In this document: one piece after another, positions 51,228-61,342 of the stretch
Position numbering within the stretch: position 1 is the first letter of the stretch
Layout of the letters: each line of letters begins with the position of its first letter
NCBI GenBank assembly: GCA_905250885.1
Contig: CAJNOQ010000169.1
Coordinates: 1-64,000 of the forward strand
DNA: 64,000 bases
Direction of reading: 5' to 3'
Source: Didymodactylos carnosus
Taxonomy: Eukaryota; Rotifera; Eurotatoria; Philodinida; Philodinidae
Program-made: the position numbers and the translations under genes
Notes under the pieces: generated by a model
What the model was told of the DNA's origin: nothing
The model's database searches: none
What the model saw: the letters and a program-made list of their open reading frames with translations, nothing else

Positions 51228-51713
51228 ATGGTTCAATTTATCTCATGGTATTTAGGACTGTTTTTAACATTTCCTCTATCAAACACCACATTATCCCACA
51301 ATTCTACATTTTACAAACTGTCCTCATTGAGCAAGCTAGGCTGTCCTGATAGTTCAGCTGAAATCAATGTTTGTTACTTAAAAACATTAAATCTCACACC
51401 AGCAAGTTCGTGTATGGTAGTTTTGAATGGCGCAACCACGAGGTCTCAGTCCTCTGTGAAACAGTGTATATTTACGAGTCGTAAAATAAGCAATTCTAAT
51501 TTATTAGATATGAATATCGAGCAGAGTGGTACAGAAATACAAAAATGGTTACATTTTGTTATAGCGCAAACAAATTGTTCCTCGTTTTTAGCAACACATA
51601 TGAGTATACAACAAAAACGAACATTGACCATTATTCAAGCAATTCTCTTATTAATACTTTTTTTCCCACTATTATTTGAATCGTTTTTGTATTTTTTACA
51701 ATGTTTTGATTAA
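51228..51713 (+). CDS. Unknown small membrane protein, single exon
   Basis: The ATG at 51228 opens a 161-residue frame. Residues 1-19 (MVQFISWYLGLFLTFPLS) look like a signal peptide, followed by an extracellular part with several N-glycosylation sequons and about six Cys, and a C-terminal hydrophobic helix (IIQAILLLILFFPLLFESFL), giving a type I topology with almost no cytoplasmic tail. It lies 93 bp upstream of ATG13 on the same strand. I do not recognise the family; a GPI-anchored or Ly6-like protein is possible but the Cys pattern is not diagnostic. Confidence 0.6.
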   Translation: MVQFISWYLGLFLTFPLSNTTLSHNSTFYKLSSLSKLGCPDSSAEINVCYLKTLNLTPASSCMVVLNGATTRSQSSVKQCIFTSRKISNSNLLDMNIEQSGTEIQKWLHFVIAQTNCSSFLATHMSIQQKRTLTIIQAILLLILFFPLLFESFLYFLQCFD

Positions 51714-51806
51714 GAATTATTTTTCTATCTGCATACTGTGCGTTTCTTAGGCTGTAAATTTCTGTTTATTTTTCTATTTTTTAGATTATTTTAATTATCT
51801 ATTTGT

Positions 51807-53428
51807 ATGAGTGAATATCATTTGAGTAAGGAAGATTATGACGCACTTGAAAAATTTACAAAATTTTTCTTGGTCAAAGCGGCTCAAATTATTGTTCAAT
51901 CACGTTTAGGAGAAAAAAAGACAACAAAATCAAAACCTATTTCTTCCGGAAGTGAATGGGTAATGCATCGAGTATTTAGTTTAATGTTAAATCATCGTCA
52001 GAACGTAACTATTAGAATAATAGTTTTTGTATTTTTTAGTTTCATTTATCCATAAAAGATATTCCAGAAGTAACTGTAAATGCTAAAAAATGTATTGGTG
52101 ATAAAAAACTACTTATTGATAGTCCCTATGTTCCATTTTGTGTTGAAATATCACTGAGAACACCCGATCGAGATACAATGACGTTGGAAACATGGTGTAT
52201 ATCATTCGACGACTCTGTAACAGATCAAACACAACGTGTTCGTTTTTATATCTATAATCGTATGAGTATTGTCTTACGTTCGTTGTTATGTGCTACACGT
52301 TCAACACCCACATATCAATTATCAAGAAAACAAAGTCCCGATAAATATATTATTTGTTATCGTATGTATAGTGGTGAACCATTAGTTAATCATCTAGGTG
52401 AACACTATTCAAAAAAAACAATTGGTTCTATTTTAACACCTATTGGACGTTTTGTTGTCAATGTTGCATACCGCACACGTTTAACCGTCTCACCACAACA
52501 TGAACAACAACAAAATTATAATCTAGCATTAGATATCAAAGACGATCATTTTACGTCCGGCTATCGACAAACAAATTTTACAACAGGAGACGAGTATGAT
52601 ACGTATACTTTTATCGTTAAAAATTATTATTTTGTATTTTTCATGTAGTGATAGTAGTGGTGGTGGATACAATGATGCACAGTTGCCATCAGAACAAAAT
52701 GGAAGTGTACCAAAAAGTTCACCAATCGAAGTGATGAAAAGACGCCACACAAGTTGTGATTCAGAAGTATCGTCTAGTCATGGGTAAGTGGATATTTTAA
52801 TAAATAATTTCATTTCAAAATAAATAACTTTTTTCTCTTTCAGTACACCTGAGAAGATGTATTTCAGTAAGCTTCGTGCAGCATTTGGACCAACAATAAG
52901 AGATACACCTCGTACATCAATAGAAACACCATCGTCTTTTTCTCGTCAGAATAGTAATAATCATAATAATTTTAATAATAACAACGATGATTCTGACCTA
53001 CCATTTTTGATGACGTTGCAACACGACCAACAACAACAAAATGATAAACAAATGGAACAGGAAGAAGAAGATATTCGTAGTCAAACTAATTTTTATATGA
53101 CGGGTGATAATAATGAAACAGCACCGGATGATTTTATCCTAGTAGAAGTGGTAAGTTTTGACTATTTAATTTTTATTTATTGTTGTTGTTGTAATTTATA
53201 TTTTTTTTTTAGAAACCATTTTTCGGCAAAAGTGATTCAACAGACGATCTAGCATTATTTATACGTTCTTGTCGACAACCACCAAAATTAGAATCATTTA
53301 TTGTTGAACCATCACTCGGTGAAACGATTAATCAATTAAGTGAAGAATTACTTGTATTTGAATCGAAAGTAGAAGAATTTGATCAACTCGTGAGTACATT
53401 AGAAAATAATAATAAAAATTTTGAATGA
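51807..53428 (+). CDS. ATG13: Autophagy-related protein 13
   Basis: Five exons (51807-51959, 52040-52593, 52649-52783, 52844-53150, 53213-53428) join in frame to 454 residues. The N-terminal HORMA domain (residues about 8-200) matches closely: KFTKFFLVKAAQIIVQSRLG, KDIPEVTVNAKKCIG, YNRMSIVLRSLLCATRSTPT and YQLSRKQ. A disordered Ser/Gln/Asn-rich middle follows; DDFILVEVKPFF and DLALFIRSCRQPPKL near the C-terminus match the human DDFVMIDFKPAF and FYREFQNPPQL segments, and VEEFDQLVSTLE matches the human C-terminus. Role by family: subunit of the ULK1/ATG1 complex that starts autophagy, phosphorylated by mTORC1. Confidence 0.95.
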
Positions 53429-54002
53429 ATGTTTCATTTTTATGTACATACTCTACATACCTTCTCGTTCGCTCACTACAGTGTTAATTGTGCATTCATT
53501 GTTAAGTTTTATATTTGTTTTTCTTTCGGGTTCGTTTTTTGCAATTTTTACAACTTTGTATTTGTAAGACATATTTTTCTGGTTGGTTTATGTGTATATG
53601 TGCTAATGGCAAAACATTTTGTATATTTTTATTATTATAGCATTAAATAAAAGCAATTGAGTTATAAGAAAAAAATGGATTCATCGCTACGAATATCATA
53701 GTGTTCAATTTATTATACTTCTCATCTACGCAACGCGCCTGTGATAGAAAACATGAACAAGTGACTTGAAGGGATCAGATTTATCGAAACTTATTCACTT
53801 TGCCATAAAATATTCTGCATTTTCGTCTCTTCTTTAAGGCTCCACTGGAATGAGAAATCTATCTGGTAACTATAAGTTCGATCTGGACTAAACTTTTATC
53901 GAGTGTTGAACATGTCGAGAAATAGTTCGCATCAATTGTCTGGCAGATTTCTCTGCTCAAAATTTTCGGCACCGTACTAAAATTTCCTTATTAAAACATG
54001 AC
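53429..54002. other. 3' flank of ATG13
   Basis: T-rich flank with AATAAA near 53645. No gene. Confidence 0.5.
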
Positions 54003-54322
54003 TAAAACATATCACCGAATCGAAAAATTTTAAAAGCTTGTTCGGCCAAAACTGATTGCAGATTCGTCTTCTCCATCACTGATTATGTGGTACGCGATAA
54101 CTTCTTGATCGGAGTACTTTAGAAAAATTTTTCGACATCTTTTTGCCTTTGGTCCCATACGGTAACTTTTGGAAAAATTTTTGAACAAGACCATGGCAAA
54201 TTTTTTTCCAAAGTACCCCGATCCAAAAGTTTTTGCGTACCACATAATCAACCATGAGGAAGACGAATCTACAATCGGTTTTGACCGAACAAACTTTTAA
54301 AATTTTTCGGTCCGGAGATATG
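54003..54322. repeat. Foldback element related to the one at 1-350
   Basis: The arms (ACATATCACCGAATCGAAAA on the left, TTTTTCGGTCCGGAGATATGT on the right) are inverted over about 120 bp. The core carries TTTTTGAACAAGACCATGG followed by a poly-T/CC stretch, similar to the core of the element at the window start. Non-coding. Confidence 0.75.
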
Positions 54323-54737
54323 TACAATTGATTGAAGAAGAAAGTTTAAATAAAATAGAATACGGTATGCAAAATTACGTTTTTAGAGAAAAATTCGACA
54401 AAAAAAGTTAAATAAAGTTTGTTGTTTGGTGCAAAGAAAATATCTAACGAGGGACCATGGGCCGTTGCCCCCCCCCCTCCGATTTCGATGATCTACAGTA
54501 CTGGAAAAAATTATAGAGCCACTGTATTTTTGAAATTTTTCGATGTAGCCACGTGGCCAGGTCAAATCTGAATAATGATTTGGGTAGTCCTTGAAGGTCT
54601 CAATCAAATGCAGTATGCGTCAAAATTCCAGGAAAAAGGTTTTTGAAGAAAGTTTTCTAGAAAACCCCCCCAGCGGAGCTCTAAGTCCTAGAGAGTTTTG
54701 CTAAAAATATTTCCAATATAGGCATCTAAAAGAGCAT

Positions 54738-55036
54738 AAAATTCTGAAAAAAATAAAGCGTCGTACAGTTCTCCACAATCTTTCGTTGCAAAGTTACAGG
54801 CATCAGAAAATCATATAATTTACGAAAAAAACGCTAAAAATCGCCTAAAGAATAAGCAGAAGCACATTTCTCTGGATTTTCTGATGCCTGTCACAATGTG
54901 CTTCTGCTTATTCTTTAGGGGATTTTTAGCGTTTTTCTCGTAAATTATACGTAAATTATATGATTTTCTGATGCCTGTAACTTTGCAACGAAAGATCGTG
55001 GAGAGCTGTACGACGCTTCATTTTTTTCAGTTTTCT
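54738..55036. repeat. Foldback element with near-exact arms
   Basis: Arms of about 140 bp contain AAAGCGTCGTACAG...GATGCCTGT and their inverse. The outer ends ATTCTGAAAAAAATAAAGC and GCTTCATTTTTTTCAGT match. Preceded at 54470 by a C11 run. Non-coding. Confidence 0.8.
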
Positions 55037-55387
55037 TAAATCTGAGCGAAACAGCTTGTCCAGCTAACGGTTCTCACTTTTCGCTCCTTTGCAAAAAATT
55101 ATTGCAATGAAGCTACAAACTAATCTAAAATGGGAACTACGTAATTAAGTAGATTAAGCATTTCTCTACAAAATGAAAAGTGTCTCGGCTTTGAACACTA
55201 TGAAAATACAGCTGTTTTATCATTCCGTTCTCGAATGGAAATAGGTAAAAATGTTATTTTAGGCATATCTTTAATAATACGTATTTTGAAATGTATCCAT
55301 TAAACCACTCTCCAGACGACACAACTGAACAATAAATGCAAGGTTCTGTTCGGTACCTCATTTCTCATTTTACTTTAATATATTCAC

Positions 55388-56045
55388 CATCACCACCATC
55401 AGTCGACTGCAAACAACTTTGGTTTACAGGCGTCAACAATCTTGGCCCAGTTTTCTCTGTTGTTTGCAGCTGCTCATAACTCGTCGACCGATGGCGGGGT
55501 GTCACTGTTGATGAGCTTGCCGATAGATGCCGGATATAACAGGCGTGGTTTGCCCTGTTTTCGTTTGTCGTGGCTTTCTTTGGGCGAATAGAGGACGTAC
55601 TTGTTAATCAGCTCGTCTTTTTCTCTTCGCAGACAATCGTCAGCGTATCTGATCTGCAGACAATCGCCGTCGGATCTGTAAAACTAGGGGTTCGATTCCA
55701 ATTGTTTTGTAGATTGTTTGATTTGATACCTTATCCAAGCGTTTGATGTTGAACATGATTCTGTAGCAGCTGGTGGCGTAGCTGTTGAGACTTTGTTCGA
55801 GATCGAACAGAACTTTGCATTTATTGAATGTTCAAAAATTGAAAACATTGACTTTTTTGGGTGCGAGAGCTTACTGATGATGATCCAGCTCTCGCAGTCG
55901 TACAGAAGTATTGAGAGACATGCTGCTTGGAATATGTTTGTTTTGAGATGGGTAGGTATGGTTTTCGAGCGGAATATGTCCTTCATTTTCCAGAAGGTGC
56001 TCCAAGCTAGTGCTTTGCGAAGGCTCTTAATTATATTTTAATTTA
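55388..56045 (-). mobile_element. 5'-truncated LINE, reverse-transcriptase C-terminal part
   Basis: The minus strand encodes SLRKALAWSTFWKMKDIFRS, then LKTNIFQAACLSILLYDCES, the well-known LYGCESW-type block at the end of LINE reverse transcriptases. Further on come RREKDELINKYVLYSP and KQGKPRLLYPASIGKLI, matching the usual GRPRLxYxxxIxKLI tail. The frame is broken by two stops, so the copy is dead. It is 5'-truncated near 56045, as is usual for LINE insertions, and ends in a short CACCAT-type microsatellite. Its codons are richer in G+C than those of host genes. Confidence 0.8.
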
Positions 56046-56099
56046 ATTAATAAACAACCCTGTCGCTGCAAGCAACAATCATCATCATTGATATCTCTA

Positions 56100-56648
56100 C
56101 TAATACTTCTTATGTTGTTTTTGCTCACATAAATCGAACACTTTGTAGCCTTGAACAGAGAATTCAAATGGTCCATTGATCGGTACGGATAGTTGATTTT
56201 GGCTTAGAGAATTTTGTTTGTAAGCAGTGTATCCCGCTTTACCGTCAAATCGATCATGATCAAATTTAAGTGAGTACGTATTTTCCTCCACTGCTCGATA
56301 ATATGGTCGAGCCAATGATGGAAATGCAAAGTCTAATGATTTAGCCTCAATACCATTTTTCCCATTACATTTCCAAATGTTATATTCATTTGAGTAGGGT
56401 CTATCACCTGGATCTGTTGAATATTGATTGCCATCTTGAAAAGAATTAATCGCGTTGAATGTGCCATCAGCGTGAAATGTTATTATTTCAGGAATAGTTA
56501 AATTAACAGCATTTAAAACATAGTTCCCAACATGTTTATAACATTCATTTAAACAACTATGTTTTGGTAATCGTGATTCATAATATTCATTACTACCAGC
56601 ATCGATAAATGCCACAGCAGCACTCCAGACAACAATTAAGGTAAACAA
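56100..56648 (-). CDS. Secreted protein of unknown family, 5' end unresolved
   Basis: An intact minus-strand frame of about 180 residues ends in TAA at 56100. Its start shows a signal-peptide-like run (VLFTLIVVWSAAVAFIDAG) preceded by six ATC codons (Ile). The rest has blocks such as FHADGTFNAINSFQDG and WKCNGKNGIEAKSLDFAFP, a pattern of a small beta-rich extracellular domain, with four Cys. There is no ATG anywhere in this frame up to its upstream stop near 56789, so the initiator must be in an upstream exon (an acceptor-like CCACAG lies near 56721) or the gene is damaged. I do not recognise the family. Confidence 0.6.
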   Translation of the reverse strand: MFTLIVVWSAAVAFIDAGSNEYYESRLPKHSCLNECYKHVGNYVLNAVNLTIPEIITFHADGTFNAINSFQDGNQYSTDPGDRPYSNEYNIWKCNGKNGIEAKSLDFAFPSLARPYYRAVEENTYSLKFDHDRFDGKAGYTAYKQNSLSQNQLSVPINGPFEFSVQGYKVFDLCEQKQHKKY

Positions 56649-58978
56649 TACGATGATGATGATGATGATATGAGATGTATAGATTACGTATATGTGTAGA
56701 GAGAGAGATGTATGGTACTGTGGAATATAACATTCAAAACATGCTAGTATATATAAATACAGTAAGAAGGTAGCATTAGATAGCAGTTATGGGTATTTAA
56801 TTGATAGTCGATGGTGGAACCTATTAAAATAAAATTTTCATTCTAAGCACATGTTGTTTTTCTTCTTTCTCTTTTCCTGTAGATTTCTCGGATTAAAAAG
56901 ACACAAAATAAATGTATAGAGTCATGGAAGATGTGAAAATAATTTTTAATTATTTGATAATATAGTTCTTATGGAAGAACGTGTGTCGATAAGAGGCAAA
57001 ATTGATCACCTCACAGATCAATCTTATGCTAACTGATCTGATGTGTTTTTTAACCCTAACTTATTTTCAGACCTTAAAAATTGTTTTCAATGCCCTCTGA
57101 TGAAATTTTCGCAAATAAAACTTTTCTCTCGTTAAATGAACTCATGAGTGAATGAAACATGCCTAACGAATGTGAGGAAAGATTCGAATCACTCAAGGAG
57201 TTTGCAATCTGGTTACTGGCAAATGAAAATGGTTGAGTCTATCGGCACTCCCAGGAGTGTCAACTAGGAGCTATTCACACTCCCAGGAGTGTCAACTAGG
57301 AGCTATTCACACTCCCAGAGAGTGCCAATAGCCCGTAGTTGACACTTCCAAATAGTTACTGGGAGCGTCAATAGCTTCTTTTTGGCACTGCCGGAAGTGC
57401 CACTATATATTCCGAATAAAGATTCCACTACAGTTCCTAGGACCCAGGTCCATGGAAAATCCAAAACTAAGTTACAAAACTAAGTCCCAGAATTCCAACG
57501 ACACATTTTTTGTAATAGCCTCATCGCGCACAGAAAAGATTCCCGACATGCTGGTATAGATAAATATCGATGCGCCGTCAAATTCTCTATTAAAATTGAT
57601 TTCTGATAGAGATAATTGAGAATTACGAACTTATCCAAAAATATATTTTAGAAAACTAAAGTCGATGTTTTCCTAGATAATTCGATGAGCTCCATCCAAG
57701 CAAATCAGAAAAAAAGGAAAAAAAAATTTGCAGGAATTTTGGATTACCGTCATTTTACCAAAGGCTCTATTATCTCTATCATTTATCGAAGGCTCTCATA
57801 TTTTTGTGTTTTCCCAATAAGTTTGCCGATGTTCGAAGTAGAGGCTTTGTAAGTTGAATGCTGATTCATGAAAAGAATGTCGCAGAGAGCTCGAAAAGGT
57901 CTAATTTTGCTAGAAAATGTTTCCTCAACACGATACAGCTGCTTGTAAAAAATATATCGGTCGAATTTATGGACTTGATTTTCTAGAGACTCAGATTCCA
58001 GACATTTTGATGAAATCTTTATATGGAGAAACTCTGTTAGCTACTTAGATCTTTTTTCAGAATTGTTCTAGCTATCAACGTCAAGCAGAAAATTGAAAAG
58101 AAATTTTGAGATTCACTTCGAGAATCCCGCTATATTGTGCGTGCCGCATGCGTTGATACTAGTGCTTTCGGCTGTCCTATACGATAGAGGAGAACGAGGG
58201 CTGCAAAATAAAAGAAATAATATCACATGCCTGTGGGTTCACAGCTTTTCCTAAACTCGAGTTTTGCCCTATTTTGCATTCCACTTTACGAAGAGAATTT
58301 GCATGCGAATAAGGGTGAGAGAAGTTTTTTGTCATAGGTCTATAGCAAGAACTTCACAGTTTTCCAGAAACCCTGTTTCCTCTAAGTTTTGAATTCTTTT
58401 GGAATCGCTACTACAAAGAATTCTCGAAAAATTCTGATATGAAAAAAACTTCGATGACACGTTATAGATCATACTCACGAATACAACTCCTAATAACTAT
58501 TTTTTTTTATTTTGAGGAAATATTAACAAAAAACTAGAAAAAAAATTGACACGTAAAGCTGATAGTAATTTGTTCTATTTCACAAAATCAGAACAAATTT
58601 CTACCAAAATTTCTAAAAGCAAGGTGCATCTATCCCCTTCTGCGTCGCCACCGTGTGTGACCTAGACTAAAGCATGAAAAGTCTGAAAATTTGATTTTTT
58701 TCCTGTAGGACTTCCAGAAAACTATATAAAAATCAACTAAATACGGTTTTTCTTGTATAAAAATTAGTGCAGTTGAAAGAAGACACCTGAGACTATATTT
58801 TTATGTATTTTTCTCTAAATCGATATTTTTGACGAAAGTCGTTATTTCTAACTCGTAGGAGGATATAAACCATTAAAAAAGAATCCAGAGCAGTTCTAAA
58901 TGGCCCAATATCCCAAGAACAAAAAAATTAACTAATTGTTTCATTTTTAACAATGAAGTACCACTTTGTCAAGACGAT
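56649..58978. other. Intergenic between the secreted-protein and lamin-like genes
   Basis: It contains GATGAT and GAGAGA microsatellites near 56650-56710, a TATATATA box-like run near 56750 suited to the minus-strand gene, and the tandem repeat at 57246-57325. No further gene was recognised. Confidence 0.45.
57246..57325. repeat. 32-bp tandem repeat containing a palindrome
   Basis: Two and a half copies of a 32-bp unit start at 57246, 57278 and 57310. Each unit opens with the palindrome CACTCCCAGGAGTG. More diverged relatives of the motif (GGCACT, GGGAGCGTCAATAG) continue to about 57405. Confidence 0.9.
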
Positions 58979-60748
58979 TCATGATTTTTTTGATTTTGCG
59001 TTGGGTGTTTCGTTACTGCCACCATCTTCAGCTCGCCTCTTTGTTCCAGTTTTGTTAGAAACAGTGGGCTCTATTGTCACATCTACAATGGAAACACATT
59101 TTTAAACTGAATTATTGAGCTGATCTAGTGATTTCGAGAGATTCACAGGTCCTAGCATCTAATTAAATTAGTTGGAATTTCAGAGCTAGGTCAAGTTTTT
59201 GAGATCACTCTTTTAAGAGTACATTTGTTGAGACAAGAATTGCGATAAATACATGGTGACATTATGAAAATATCTCGTAGTACCCCCATCGTACACAGCA
59301 CGCTCAGATGTATAAGAACGAGTATAAGAATAAGATATATTTCGAAAACGTCGTTTTATCATAACTGACTAAAGAGGTAACATTCTCAAACATATTTTTC
59401 CCGAAAACTTACTTGACGATGCTTGTTTTGATGGTACGGGAACCATTTTTGTTGTAATTGTTCTTGTAGTTGTAGTAGTGGTCGCTATTGTTGATTGATT
59501 ATTACTACTTCCTATTATTGTTGTTTGGCTTAATGGGAGTTTCTCAACGTTATCTAATAGGCGTTTATATGTTAAAATTTCAAATTCCATCGATGTTTTA
59601 CTATTCATAACTTGATCGTGTGATGTGGCCAATGCTTCGATATCATTTCTTAATTGATCAATTTGTTTCTCTTGTTCAAATGTCTGCTGCCGATTGTACA
59701 ATTTTATCTCATCATATTTTTCTTGTAATGATTGAGCTTTTGCTGACAGATCACTATTCTTATCTAACAAATTTGACAAATCATTTTTCGACATTTTAAC
59801 AGATTCTTTTGTTGTTTCTAATGTTTTTATGGTTGACGTTGCTGATTGTGATTGTGTGGTTAATGAATTATTCATTACTCTAACAGTTTCAACAAGTTCA
59901 TCTTGCTTCTGTTTATAATATTCTTTCAAATTAGAAATTTGTTGATAATGCAATTGTTCATATTCATTTCTTAAATCTTTTGTAGCACGATCAAATTCAT
60001 TTCGATAAAAATCATCTGTCAAATTATTCTGTTTTAATAATTTTTCTAATGCATTTAGTTCATGTTCATAGAGAGCTCGTTTAAACGTTAAACTTTCTTC
60101 AAGAGTTTGAATTTCATTTTGTAGATCATAACGAGCAATTATTTCATTTTCATGTTCAATTAATAATTTATCAATTTCATGATTTAGAAATTCTTCCTCT
60201 TGTTTTGTTTTCGATATTATTTGCTGTAAATTGAATATTTTTGACTGTAGATAATTGTATTCATCTTTAATTTGTTTTAATTCTTGTTCTAATTTGTAAA
60301 TATCATCGTTTCTTGTCTCATATGTATCACATTTTGCTTTTTGTCGTTTAATATCATAATCAAAATGATTTATACGTAATTCTACTAAAGTTTTATCGTG
60401 TATTAATGTATCTAATTGTCGACGTAAATTTGTTAATTCAGGATCATATTGTAGAATGACACTTGAACCATCCATACTAACGGATTTTCGTACATCACTC
60501 AATTGTTTTGTTAAAGTATCATTTGTCAGTTCAAGTTCACGTAAACGTTTTAAATAATTGATAAAACGTGAATTTAAACGTTGCATCTCTGCTTGTTCGT
60601 TCATTGTTTGTACTGTAGATGATGATGATGATGACGATGATGATGTATCATTAATGGATTTTTGTTGACTCGATCGACCAATATCTCGATCACGTAGTTC
60701 TAATACGTTTTTATTTTTGTCAGTGACACTTGATGTTATTCCAGCCAT
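58979..60748 (-). CDS. Lamin-like intermediate filament protein
   Basis: Two exons, 60748-59413 and 59082-58979, join in frame to 479 residues ending in TGA; ATG GCT GGA at 60748 is the first good start. Residues 50-403 are a continuous coiled-coil rod: LNSRFINYLKRLRELE matches the IF helix-initiation motif and EFEILTYKRLLDNVE the helix-termination motif. A rod of about 350 residues is lamin-length; vertebrate-type cytoplasmic rods are about 40 residues shorter. The tail is short, Thr/Ser-rich, and ends in KRRAEDGGSNETPNAKSKKS, a bipartite nuclear localisation signal. No Ig-fold lamin tail domain and no CaaX box are visible. The head has an S9 run. Either a minimal nuclear lamin or a lamin-derived filament protein. 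Confidence 0.8.
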
Positions 60749-61342
60749 TTTATAATAATTAATGTATGGAGAGTATTGCTGTTTAGATGATGAGAAAAAA
60801 TAAGACCACAACTGAGCTAGTATCGAACTCACTTTTGTAAATTATCAATGGAACATATGTCTATTGACTTTGGAATAAAATAAAAACGAATAGTTATTAT
60901 CTATACAGATTTTACTATTTGAATATATTAAAAATATTTCTAGAACTTGAAAGATAGATTATCAGCAAAACTAATTCAAATTTTTAACTGAAATCATTAT
61001 AGTAAACAAGACATGTTCGTCAAGAAAGAAAAAAATACATAGAAATGTTCATCTAATAAGACGACAGCAGACCCAAATAAGTCTGGCTATCGTCATTTGA
61101 CAAAATGTGATGATTTAGATTTCAAATAGAGTCTGTTTTTCAGGGAAAGTAAACTAGAATTCGTCTAAAACATAAGTTAGTAAATTAAAACATCAATTCC
61201 GTCCTTATTTTGTTGAAAAAAAATGAAATATAACAGTCAAAACTTGTCAACTAGTGTGTTACAGGTATATATTCCTTGTCTTTCTACCTTGATTAATTTA
61301 TTATTTTGCAAAACAGAAAGCGAAACTATTGCAATCCAAAAC

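Noticed and set aside
52529-52750. Minus-strand frame inside ATG13
   Set aside because: Shadow of the ATG13 coding exons.
55680-55700. B-box-like GGGTTCGATTCC
   Set aside because: Lies within the LINE coding remnant and has no A-box or tRNA fold around it.
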